The notes under the pieces are model-generated. The model ran no database searches. It was not told the origin of the DNA and saw nothing but the letters and a program-made list of their open reading frames with translations. Position numbers and translations under genes: made by a program. A stretch of DNA of 64,000 nucleotides from CAZOEL01 sp964578835 (lineage in GTDB: Bacteria; Desulfobacterota; Syntrophobacteria; Syntrophobacterales; Syntrophobacteraceae): positions 37,966 to 101,965 of the forward strand of contig CAZOEL010000011.1 of NCBI GenBank assembly GCA_964578835.1, given 5' to 3'. The stretch's first letter is position 1, and each line of letters begins with the position of its first letter. This document shows positions 36,335 through 44,576 of the stretch, piece after piece.

Positions 36335-36765
36335 CCCGGATTGCAGTGATTGACGCGTTGAATGGCGAAACTGGCTCGAGCATCATCAAAGCGATAAAGC
36401 CGGTAATCGCCAAGACGGTTGAGATTTGGGCAATGGGCGCCAACGCCAACGCGACGGCTCAGATGTTGAATGCGGGGGCTCACATGGGCTTGTCGGGTGA
36501 AGCAGCCATATGCCGATATCTCTGTGAGGCGAGCCTCATTGTGGGACCGATTTCCATACTCATTTGCAACGCCTTCATGGGAGAAATCACCCCTCGGATT
36601 GTCGAAGCGATCGGCAAGGCGAGCGCTCCCAAGATACTGTTGCCGGAAAACGAGGGATCCGTTCAGGTCGTCGGCTCCATGGTTCAGATGACGCCCCGGG
36701 TTCTGCGCATGCTGGTGAAAGAGCATCTCGCAGCCCTTGGCATTGGCGTGAGACGGCTTGTCTGA
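36331..36765 (+). CDS. DUF3842 family protein
   Basis: 144 residues with a Rossmann-like start (IAVIDALNGETGSSIIKAI), IWAMGANANATAQMLNAGA, IVGPISILICNAFMGEITP and a final KILLPENEG, the DUF3842 pattern. No catalytic residues are known. It starts with GTG at 36331, overlapping the cooT-like stop by four bases. The family is common in anaerobes next to metal-cofactor genes. Confidence 0.8.
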   Translation: MTRIAVIDALNGETGSSIIKAIKPVIAKTVEIWAMGANANATAQMLNAGAHMGLSGEAAICRYLCEASLIVGPISILICNAFMGEITPRIVEAIGKASAPKILLPENEGSVQVVGSMVQMTPRVLRMLVKEHLAALGIGVRRLV

Positions 36766-36964
36766 TAACCGGGCCTCCTCTCACAGGAGCCCCCTCGAAC
36801 GAAAATGGAGAGGTGCGGTTCCGTTCCGGATCGGCTTCTTCGATATTTTAAGTTGACTTGGCGCGCGGATTCCAGTAGTAGATGAAGCCTACAGCGCAAA
36901 AGAATTGCGCTCCTCGTTGAGGAAACCGGAAATACGCTTGTCATAAAAATTTGTGCGTTGTGAG

Positions 36965-37020
36965 AAGGCCACGAAGGTCTTTGGCGATGTGAATCGTCAG
37001 GGGGTTCGTGGCCTTTTTTT
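36965..37020 (+). terminator. Strong terminator ahead of the chelatase cluster
   Basis: An 11-base perfect stem, AAGGCCACGAA (36965-36975) with TTCGTGGCCTT (37005-37015), is followed by seven T residues. It lies 53 bases before the ABC ATPase start. A weak TTGACT-N17-TAGTAG (36853-36881) and a hairpin AGCGCAA/TTGCGCT precede it, so it may be an attenuator of the downstream operon rather than only the end of the FmdE operon. Confidence 0.75.
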
Positions 37021-37072
37021 GTTTGTATGGTGAAAAATGCCTGACGCGCCAGGCACGGAGGGGGAGTGGTCT

Positions 37073-37912
37073 GTGATCCAGGTGAGTGACCTCAGAAAAC
37101 GTTACAGGACAGTGGATGCTTTGAACGGGGTGAGCTTCGAAGTCGCCTCCGGCGAAATCTTCGCCTACCTCGGCCCCAACGGCTCCGGCAAGACGACGAC
37201 GGTTTCCATCCTTACCGGTTTGAAGAAAGCCTCGGGAGGCACGGCCATGCTCAACGGCTGCTCCATCAGCTCTGACCCTGTTCGGGCCCGTATGGAATGC
37301 GGTCTGGTCACTCAGCACATCAACCTGGACAACGAGCTCACTGTAGGCGAGAACCTCGATATCCACGGGAGGCTTTTCAGAATGAGCAAGCGCGAGCGTT
37401 GGGCGCGGATCGATGAACTTCTCGAATATATCGATCTTGCAGATAGAAAGGCCTCTCTCGTAAGGGATCTCTCGGGAGGCATGAAGCGTCGGGTGATGAT
37501 CGCAAGGGCGCTCATGCATCGCCCCAAGATTCTCTTTCTCGATGAACCCACAGTGGGGCTGGACCCGGCCATTCGGCGAAGGATCTGGTCCTATGTCAAA
37601 ATGGTGCGCAACAGTGGCGCAACGATTTTTCTCACTACTCACTACATAGAAGAGGCCGAGTTCCTTGCCGACCGGGTCGCTTTTCTCGATTCCGGGCGAT
37701 TGGCGGCTCTCGATACGCCTGAAAGGCTCATGTCCGATTTGGGCGCATGGGCTCTGGACGAGATCGTGGAAGGCCATATCCGCACCTCGTATTTTAGGTC
37801 AAGGGAAGAAGCCAGGGTTCAAATGGAGACTCCGAAAGACGGCTTCACCCTCAGGCGCGTCCATCTCGAAGACGCGTTCATCGCGATGACGGGAAAGAAG
37901 GTGTTGGCATGA
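37073..37912 (+). CDS. ABC transporter ATP-binding protein (ABC-2 type exporter)
   Basis: Has Walker A GPNGSGKTTT, the signature LSGGMKRR, Walker B ILFLDEPTVGLDP and the H-loop TTHYIEEAE of NatA/CcmA-type exporters. I chose GTG 37073 because GGAGGGGGAG lies six bases upstream; an ATG at 37037 in frame has no ribosome site. The stop overlaps the permease start by four bases. Together with the permease it should export a small hydrophobic molecule or ion from the cytosol. Confidence 0.85.
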   Translation: MIQVSDLRKRYRTVDALNGVSFEVASGEIFAYLGPNGSGKTTTVSILTGLKKASGGTAMLNGCSISSDPVRARMECGLVTQHINLDNELTVGENLDIHGRLFRMSKRERWARIDELLEYIDLADRKASLVRDLSGGMKRRVMIARALMHRPKILFLDEPTVGLDPAIRRRIWSYVKMVRNSGATIFLTTHYIEEAEFLADRVAFLDSGRLAALDTPERLMSDLGAWALDEIVEGHIRTSYFRSREEARVQMETPKDGFTLRRVHLEDAFIAMTGKKVLA

Positions 37913-38643
37913 GCGGTTGCCTTGCGGTCTATTACCGAGAGATCCTCATCCTCAAACGCAAATTTTTCAAGCAGATCGCCTCCATGGCGGTCAACCCGCT
38001 TCTCTATCTCATAGCCTTCGGCTTCGCCATGGGCCGCAACGCTTCCTACGAGGGGCGCACGTACCAGGAATTCCTCATTCCCGGCCTGGTCGCCATGGTC
38101 AGCATGACCCAGTCTTTCGCCATTGCGAGCGAGATCAACATTGCGCGTTTCTACTGGCGCATCTTCGAAGAGTTTCAGTCCGCGCCGCTCTCGAATCTCT
38201 CCTTCGTCGCCGGGGAGGTTCTTGCAGGGGTGACGCGGGCGGTTATCGCCGTGCTCGTCATATTGATTATCGCCCTCGTTTTCGGGGTTGCTCTCTCTTA
38301 TGGATTGATGTTCTGGCTGGCCGTCCTGCTCAACGCTGTTCTCTTCTCCGGCGTTGCGGTCTGCATGGCCATGCTCGTGCAGTCACACGGCGATCAGGTG
38401 CTGCTCACCAACTTCGTCATCACTCCCATGGCTTTCTTGGGAGGAACCTTTTTCCCTCTCGGCCACATGCCGATCTGGGTTCAGAAGGCGCTCTCGGCGC
38501 TTCCACTCACACACGCCGCGGCTGCTATTCGCGCTTCCTCCTTCGGCGCGGCCCCAGAGCCCTATTCTTATGTCGTTCTTCTCATCTTGGGAGCGCTGTC
38601 CTTTTTGGGAGCGTTCCTGTGCGTGGACAAAGCCAGAGACTGA
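37909..38643 (+). CDS. ABC-2 type transporter permease
   Basis: 244 residues with six predicted membrane segments and the ABC-2 signatures: EFLIPGLVAMVSM near residue 57 and FVITPMAFLGGTFFPLGHMP with LPLTHAAAAIRAS near the C-terminus. Coupled to the ATPase gene and three bases ahead of the fused chelatase gene, so export seems linked to the chelatase pathway. Substrate unknown. Confidence 0.85.
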   Translation: MSGCLAVYYREILILKRKFFKQIASMAVNPLLYLIAFGFAMGRNASYEGRTYQEFLIPGLVAMVSMTQSFAIASEINIARFYWRIFEEFQSAPLSNLSFVAGEVLAGVTRAVIAVLVILIIALVFGVALSYGLMFWLAVLLNAVLFSGVAVCMAMLVQSHGDQVLLTNFVITPMAFLGGTFFPLGHMPIWVQKALSALPLTHAAAAIRASSFGAAPEPYSYVVLLILGALSFLGAFLCVDKARD

Positions 38644-38646
38644 GCG

Positions 38647-40725
38647 ATGCGTCAGGCTATTTACACAGACAACGGAAGGCTGAAGCTCGAACCAATGAAG
38701 ACACGAATCATCTTCCCCTTTTCGGCCATCATCGGGCAGGAGCGCATGAAGCTCGCTCTGATCCTCAACGCGATCGAGCCCCGCATCGGAGGCGTCCTCA
38801 TCCGTGGGGAAAAGGGCGCCGCGAAGTCTACGGCCGTGCGCGCTCTTGCGCATCTCCTGCCCCATATCGAAACCGTGGCCGGTTGCCCTTATTCATGCAG
38901 CCCGCATAAGACCGACGATCAGTGCGACGCCTGCCGCGCCTCCGGCGCACGGCTTTGCGCCGCTCGGCGGCGCGTTCGGGTGGTGGATCTTCCCCTGAAC
39001 GCCACGGAAGATCGCGTGGTAGGAGGAATGGATTTCGAAGCCGCCATTCGCACAGGGAAGCCGCGCTTTCAGCCGGGACTTCTGGCGCTCGCTCACCGCG
39101 GCGTTCTGTACGTGGATGAGGTCAATCTGCTCGATGACCACCTGGTGGACATCATCCTGGATGCTTCCGCTTCCGGAGAAAACGTGGTCGAGCGGGAGGG
39201 GATTTCGTTCCGGCATCCGGCGCGCTTCATCCTGGTCGGCACCATGAATCCGGAAGAAGGCGAGCTTCGACCCCAATTTCTCGACCGTTTCGGGCTTTGC
39301 GTCGAAGTGAAGGGGGCGGCCGATCCCGAAGAGCGCGTGCGGCTCATGGAACATCGGGAGGCTTTCGATTTGGACCCAATCGGCTTCATGGAAGAGCATC
39401 GTGAGGGGAACGACAGGATCGCGGCGTCCATCGCCAAAGCCCGGGAAGCTCTCCCGCGCGTGGGCTTGGATTCGAGCCTGAGGCGGGTCATATCGGAGCT
39501 GTGCGTTGAGAATAATGTGGCGGGGCACCGGGCCGATCTGGTCATCGAGCGCGCCGCTCTGGCGCTTGCGGCCTGGAGCGGACGGGATGAGGCTGGAATC
39601 GAGGATATTCAGCTAGCTGCTGAATTGGCCCTCGCGCACAGGAGACGGGACGCAGCGCCTCCGCCGCCTCCAGAGCCTGCGCCGAAAGAAGAGAATCAAG
39701 AAGAGGATCACGAGCGCGATCATCAGGAAGAGGAATCGCAGGAAGAAGAGAACGAAGAACCGCCCGAGCAGTCGAACGAGCAGCAGAACCAGTCTGAAAG
39801 CGAATCTTCCGAATCCACACGGGACGATTCCGAGTCTTCCGAAGGCTCCACGCCGATGCCGCAGGAGCAAGACGCAAGAGAGAAAGTTTTCGAGGTGGGG
39901 CAAACCTTTCGGGTAAGGCGGATCGAGCGGCGCAAGGATCGTCTTCTTCGCAGAGGCTCCGGACGCCGGTCTCGGACGAGGACCTCGCAGAAACAAGGGC
40001 GCTACGTCAAGAGCACGATGCAAAGGGACCGGGGAGATCTCGCCCTGGACGCTACCTTGCGCGCCGCCGCTCCGCACCAGGCGCGTCGCGCCGGCGGCTC
40101 CCGGCTTGCCGTTGCGATCCATGACGAAGACATCAGGGAAAAGGTCCGAGAAAAACGAATCGGATCTTTTCTCCTGTTCCTCGTGGATGCGAGCGGCTCG
40201 ATGGGAGCGCAGAACCGCATGTCGGCCACCAAAGGCGCGATCATGTCCTTGCTCCTCGATGCCTATCAGAAGCGGGACCGCGTGGCGATGGCGACCTTTC
40301 GCGGGCGCGAGGCCGTGACGGTTCTTCCTCCCACCTGTTCGATCGATCTGGCGGGCAGGCTGCTGCAAGACCTCCCGGTGGGGGGACGAACTCCTCTCAC
40401 GGCCGGACTGGCGCGGGGCTATGAAGTGGTTCGCAATCAGCTCATCAAGGAGCCGTCATCACGGCCCATCGTCGTTCTCATTACGGACGGAAAAAGCAAC
40501 GTCGCCGTAGGCGAGGGGAACCATCCGCTTCGGGAATCCCTCTCCGTTGCGAGGAGTATGGCGCGAGACGATCGCATCAAGTTCATCGTTGTCGATACGG
40601 AGCCTGCCGGCATGATCGCCTTCGGCCTGGCGAGGAAGGTGGCCGAGTCCCTGGACGCCGAATACTGCCGGATCGAGGATTTGAAAGCTAATAAATTGCT
40701 GGATGTAGTCAGGAGAAAGATGTGA
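38647..40725 (+). CDS. Fused chelatase AAA+ and VWA subunit (ChlI-ChlD type)
   Basis: 692 residues. The AAA+ half has Walker A GEKGAAKST (54-62), Walker B VLYVDEVNLLDD (153-164) and sensor region GTMNPEEGELRP. It carries a Cys-rich insert (Cys80, 84, 93, 96, 104). A very acidic Glu/Gln/Ser-rich linker (about 338-414) joins it to a VWA domain with the MIDAS motif DASGSMG at 514-520, as in magnesium and cobalt chelatase D subunits. With the following I subunit and the CobN-like protein it should make a complete ATP-driven chelatase. ATG 38647 follows the permease by three bases; ATG 38695 is an alternative start. Confidence 0.88.
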   Translation: MRQAIYTDNGRLKLEPMKTRIIFPFSAIIGQERMKLALILNAIEPRIGGVLIRGEKGAAKSTAVRALAHLLPHIETVAGCPYSCSPHKTDDQCDACRASGARLCAARRRVRVVDLPLNATEDRVVGGMDFEAAIRTGKPRFQPGLLALAHRGVLYVDEVNLLDDHLVDIILDASASGENVVEREGISFRHPARFILVGTMNPEEGELRPQFLDRFGLCVEVKGAADPEERVRLMEHREAFDLDPIGFMEEHREGNDRIAASIAKAREALPRVGLDSSLRRVISELCVENNVAGHRADLVIERAALALAAWSGRDEAGIEDIQLAAELALAHRRRDAAPPPPPEPAPKEENQEEDHERDHQEEESQEEENEEPPEQSNEQQNQSESESSESTRDDSESSEGSTPMPQEQDAREKVFEVGQTFRVRRIERRKDRLLRRGSGRRSRTRTSQKQGRYVKSTMQRDRGDLALDATLRAAAPHQARRAGGSRLAVAIHDEDIREKVREKRIGSFLLFLVDASGSMGAQNRMSATKGAIMSLLLDAYQKRDRVAMATFRGREAVTVLPPTCSIDLAGRLLQDLPVGGRTPLTAGLARGYEVVRNQLIKEPSSRPIVVLITDGKSNVAVGEGNHPLRESLSVARSMARDDRIKFIVVDTEPAGMIAFGLARKVAESLDAEYCRIEDLKANKLLDVVRRKM

Positions 40726-41759
40726 TGAATCCACAGAGTATTTACCCTTTTGCCGCTATCGTCGGCCAGGAGCACATGAAGCTCGGCCTGATCCTCAATG
40801 TCATCAATCCAAGCCTCTCCGGCGTCTTGATCCGCGGAGAAAAAGGCACGGCCAAGTCTACCGCCGTCCGGGCTCTTGCCGACATTCTTCCCGAAATCGA
40901 AGTCGTGGCGGATTGTCCCTTTCGCCTGTCTGCTGAAGGCGATCCGTCGGTGTGCAACCATTGTGGAAACGACGCGTGCCGGGAGGCTCCTCAGAGCGGG
41001 GCGCGCAAAACCGTTCGCAGCAAAGTGCGCGTCGTGGAGCTGCCCGTGGGGGCTACGGAAGATAGAGTCGTGGGGACCCTGGATCTGGAGCATGCTCTGA
41101 AGGAAGGCGAAAAGCGGTTTGAACCCGGCATTCTTGCAGCCGCTCACAGAGGCATCCTTTACGTGGATGAGGTGAACCTCCTGGACGACCATATTGTGGA
41201 TGTGCTGCTCGATTCCGCCGCCATGGGAGTGAGCACGGTAGAGCGCGAGGGGATCTCGTTCACGCATCCTTCCCGGTTCACCCTGGTGGGAACCATGAAC
41301 CCGGAAGAAGGCGAGCTGAGGCCGCAGCTTTTGGACCGGTTCGGCCTCTGCGTGCACATCGAGGGCATCTCGGATCTTGAGTCGCGCGTGGCCATCATGG
41401 AACGTAGAACGGCTTTCGATGACGACCCGCAGCGATATTGCGCGCAGTGGGAAGCCGCTTCCAGAGAGCTTTCCGAGCGCATTCAGCAGGCTACGGCTCT
41501 CTACCCGCGGGTGTCCATCGACCGGCCGCTTCTACTCGATATAGCTTCGTGCTGTTTGGATGTCGGCGTGGACGGCCACCGCGGAGACATCATCATGCTG
41601 AAGGCGGCAAAAACGGTCGCCGCATACGATCAAAGGACCAAAGTAACCAAGAAGGACATCGATCTGGCTGCAGAGCTCGCCCTGCCCCACCGGGTGCGGC
41701 GCCAGCCCCTGCAGGAAATTGCTTCGAATGTCCAAAGCTTTCGGGCCGCCAAGGCGTGA
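40725..41759 (+). CDS. Chelatase AAA+ I subunit (ChlI/BchI type)
   Basis: 344 residues with Walker A GEKGTAKST, Walker B ILYVDEVNLLDD and GTMNPEEGELRPQLLDRFGL. The sequence is close to the I half of the fused neighbour, a sign of duplication. A Cys set (CPF...CNHCGNDAC) replaces the insert of the fused protein. It starts at ATG 40725, one base overlapping the upstream stop (TGATG), with AGGAG nine bases upstream; GTG 40722 is also possible. Expected to form the ATPase ring that powers the CobN-like subunit. Confidence 0.88.
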   Translation: MNPQSIYPFAAIVGQEHMKLGLILNVINPSLSGVLIRGEKGTAKSTAVRALADILPEIEVVADCPFRLSAEGDPSVCNHCGNDACREAPQSGARKTVRSKVRVVELPVGATEDRVVGTLDLEHALKEGEKRFEPGILAAAHRGILYVDEVNLLDDHIVDVLLDSAAMGVSTVEREGISFTHPSRFTLVGTMNPEEGELRPQLLDRFGLCVHIEGISDLESRVAIMERRTAFDDDPQRYCAQWEAASRELSERIQQATALYPRVSIDRPLLLDIASCCLDVGVDGHRGDIIMLKAAKTVAAYDQRTKVTKKDIDLAAELALPHRVRRQPLQEIASNVQSFRAAKA

Positions 41760-41823
41760 TGGAGGGAGCCTCCGGCCTGAATATGCATTTCCCGTCGTTT
41801 GTTGTTTGATTGTAGTTCTTTTT

Positions 41824-41900
41824 GGGAGGCGGCTGTTCTCCGGCAAGAGTCCACAGCCGCTTTCCCGTGGTGACGCGTCACGGGGCGAGGTCGGCTTCAC
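41824..41900 (+). other. Conserved leader hairpin element, copy 1 (upstream of TonB receptor)
   Basis: Stem GCGGCTGT/ACAGCCGC (41829-41836, 41853-41860) presents the 16-base loop TCTCCGGCAAGAGTCC. A downstream shared tail begins CCCGTGGTGA. A related copy lies upstream of the cobN-like gene, and the stem sequence differs between copies while pairing is mostly kept. It could be an RNA regulatory element or an extragenic repeat. Confidence 0.55.
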
Positions 41901-42048
41901 TTCTCCATCCTGCTGGAGAAGGCCTTCCTCACCCATTCCACGTTGCTCCACATATGGTTCGGACCGTGCGGATCCCTTTCTCAAAGATCCGCTCGAACGC
42001 GCATCTCAAACAGATCATGTCATTGCTTGAAGGGGAGAAGAGGGGGTT

Positions 42049-44298
42049 ATGAAAAGTATTTGCAGGATGATGTTGGCTTGTGCGTTGCTTTTTGTGTGCT
42101 CGCTTCCGCAAACGGCTGCGGCTGAAGAGGAAAGAACGGGGGAGGAGAAAAAGAAGGCTGCCGCATACGAGCAGGAATCCGAACTGCCCGAGGTCGTATG
42201 CACGGCCACGCGAACGGACAAGGCTTTAGAATCCACGCCTGGAAGCGTATCGGTCGTGACGAAAAAGGAGATCGAAAAGAAAGGGGTGAAATCGGTCGAT
42301 GAAGCTTTGGACACCATGGTCGGCGCCTACACCCCGAGAAACCTCAGCGGCGGCCTCATGGATGGGCTCGCCAATGGGGCGGTAACCTTGAGAGGTGTTC
42401 CAAGGGCTTCCAATACGCTTTTTATGCTCGATGGCTTCGGCCTCAACGACGCCTATTCCGGAAGCCAGAGAAGCGCTTTATCCATAGCGCCTGAGAATGT
42501 CGAGCGCATTGAGGTTGTCAGGGGGCCTTTTTCGAGCCTTTACGGCGGAAACGCCATGGGCGGCGTCGTCAACGTGATCACAAGAATGCCGGAGGAGCGG
42601 GAGTTCGTTGTGAAGTCTGGTTACGGCTCGGCCTGGGACAGAGGGGAAGCCCCGGATGACGTGCTGACCTATTACCTCTCGGCGGGCGATAAGTTTTTCG
42701 ATCGTTTCAGCCTTTTCGGAAGTTACGGCTACAAGAGCACCAACGGCTATCCGTCTGACCTCAATGTGCAGAGCAGAAAGCCGCCGGCCGGCATCGTCGG
42801 ATGGTCCGCGACGGAGAATCCGCAAGGCGAGAGACGCTTCCTGATCGGAGACAAGGGCGACAAGCAATGGTGGGACGAAAACTTCACCATGAAGGCCAAA
42901 TATGATTTCTCGGACGTGACAAATCTGCGCTTCCTGTTCACTCGGGCCACGTTCAGGTATGAATACGATACCCCGCACACATTCCTGAGAGACGCCGCCA
43001 ATGACCCGGTGTGGTCGTATGCCGGGGTGCGCGAGGGCGCGTTTCTTGGTGGAGAAGCCTGGAACGAGGACAACATATACAATCTTTCCTTCGAAACCGA
43101 AATCTCCCCCGTGAAAGTCAAAGCTTCCTTGGGATTCCTCGACCGCCCGATGTACTACTACACCACGCCGAGCACAACGAGCGCGACGCGAGGGGGCGGT
43201 CCAGGAACCATGAACAGAACGCCGGCCGAAACATATCAGGCGGACCTTCAGTTCAGCGTTCCTCTCTGGAATCGCCATATCTTCACTTTCGGCAGCTCTT
43301 ACCGGCAGGCTTGGGCGGATACCAAAAGGTGGAACCTGTTGGATTGGCGGGATGAGCATTCTATCACGACTCTCAATTACAAAGCCGGAGGCAATGACCG
43401 GCTGACGGGAGCTTTTCTCGAAGACGAGATCCTCATTCTCGACAACCTGACGATGTTTCTCGGCTTTCGCTACGATTGGTGGGAGACGTACGGGGGATAC
43501 TTCCGGCAGGATTCCATCGGCGTTTCGGAAGAATATCCCGATCGCTCCTCCTCTGCGTTCAGCCCGAAGGCCGCTTTCGTCTACAAGCCTTTGCAGGAGA
43601 CGACCCTCAGGGCGTCCGTGGGTCGGGCGTTCAGGCCTCCGACCATCTATGAGCTCTACAGCATATTCGTGAGCGGCGGCGTGACCACCACGGCCGGACC
43701 CAATCTCGAGCCGGAGACCGCGACCTCATGGGACATCGGAATCGAGCAGGGCTTGTGGAAGGGCGCCAAAGCGAAGGTCGCCTATTTCGAGAACTACCTC
43801 GACGACCTCATCTACACGCAGGATGTTACCGCGACCCTCAGAGAGAGGGTGAACATTGGAAGCGCCGAAAGCCGAGGCGTCGAATTCGAGGTAGAGCAGA
43901 AGTTCGACAAGTGGGTGCGGCTTTTCTCCAACTTCACGATCACCAACGCCTATGTGACGGACAACCCCGCGAAGCCGGAAATAGAGGGCAAGAAGCTGGT
44001 TCAGGTTCCGGAATACATGTTCAACAATGGCGTGGATTTCACCCTTGGCCCGTTTTCTTCCTCACTGATCGGCAGGTATGTGAGCAAACGCTTCACCAAT
44101 GACGAAAACAGCGACGAGCACAATCATGTTTATACTTCCTACGATCCTTATTTTCTTCTCGATGCGCGCATCTCATACAAAATTGCGAAGTTCGCCACCG
44201 TTTCCTTCTATGTGGATAACCTGTTGGACGAGGACTATTACAGTTATTACAAGGCGCCCGGCAGATCGTTCTTTGGCGAGGTGACCTTCAAGTTTTAA
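42049..44298 (+). CDS. TonB-dependent outer-membrane receptor (BtuB/heme-receptor-like)
   Basis: 749 residues with a signal peptide (1-25), a TonB-box-like PEVVCTATR (47-55), a plug domain (GVKSVDEALDTMVGAY, LRGVPRASNTLFMLDGFGLND, ENVERIEVVRGPFSSLYGGNAMGGVVNVIT) and a C-terminal barrel ending in the aromatic signature GEVTFKF. It should take up a ligand too large for porins. Its neighbours are a CobN-type chelatase and ExbB/ExbD/TonB, so a corrinoid, heme or other metallophore is likely. The start has GGGAGAAG upstream. Confidence 0.9.
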   Translation: MKSICRMMLACALLFVCSLPQTAAAEEERTGEEKKKAAAYEQESELPEVVCTATRTDKALESTPGSVSVVTKKEIEKKGVKSVDEALDTMVGAYTPRNLSGGLMDGLANGAVTLRGVPRASNTLFMLDGFGLNDAYSGSQRSALSIAPENVERIEVVRGPFSSLYGGNAMGGVVNVITRMPEEREFVVKSGYGSAWDRGEAPDDVLTYYLSAGDKFFDRFSLFGSYGYKSTNGYPSDLNVQSRKPPAGIVGWSATENPQGERRFLIGDKGDKQWWDENFTMKAKYDFSDVTNLRFLFTRATFRYEYDTPHTFLRDAANDPVWSYAGVREGAFLGGEAWNEDNIYNLSFETEISPVKVKASLGFLDRPMYYYTTPSTTSATRGGGPGTMNRTPAETYQADLQFSVPLWNRHIFTFGSSYRQAWADTKRWNLLDWRDEHSITTLNYKAGGNDRLTGAFLEDEILILDNLTMFLGFRYDWWETYGGYFRQDSIGVSEEYPDRSSSAFSPKAAFVYKPLQETTLRASVGRAFRPPTIYELYSIFVSGGVTTTAGPNLEPETATSWDIGIEQGLWKGAKAKVAYFENYLDDLIYTQDVTATLRERVNIGSAESRGVEFEVEQKFDKWVRLFSNFTITNAYVTDNPAKPEIEGKKLVQVPEYMFNNGVDFTLGPFSSSLIGRYVSKRFTNDENSDEHNHVYTSYDPYFLLDARISYKIAKFATVSFYVDNLLDEDYYSYYKAPGRSFFGEVTFKF

Positions 44299-44330
44299 CC
44301 GGGAGCGTTCGCTCCTCTAAGGGGACATAA

Positions 44331-44410
44331 AAAAGGAAGCAGCCGCTCTCCGGCAAGAGTCCGCAGCTGCTTCCCCGTGGTGAAGCGCCTCGAGGCGAGG
44401 CAGCCTTCAG
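44331..44410 (+). other. Conserved leader hairpin element, copy 2 (upstream of CobN-like gene)
   Basis: Stem GGAAGCAGC/GCTGCTTCC with the same loop TCTCCGGCAAGAGTCC (44347-44362), followed by CCCGTGGTGA-aGCG and GGCGAGG...CTTCA in the same order as copy 1. It is 167 bases before the CobN-like start codon. One C/A mismatch breaks the inner stem. Confidence 0.55.
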
Positions 44411-44576
44411 TCCTTTCATAGCACTGGGGCCATCCTTCGTCAAGCTTGCCGCCACCTCCCCATCGGAGCTGAAAGCGTCAAATCAGTGTCTTACTTCGAT
44501 ATGGGCCGGAGATATCGGATCGGCGAGTGTCAGGAAGCTTCTATCACTGTTTGGAAGAGCCTCAGGAGGGATAGCA

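Noticed and set aside
41760..42048. Second cobalamin riboswitch upstream of the TonB receptor
   Set aside because: No GCCACTG B12 box or cobalamin core is present in the leader; only the unassigned hairpin element is seen.
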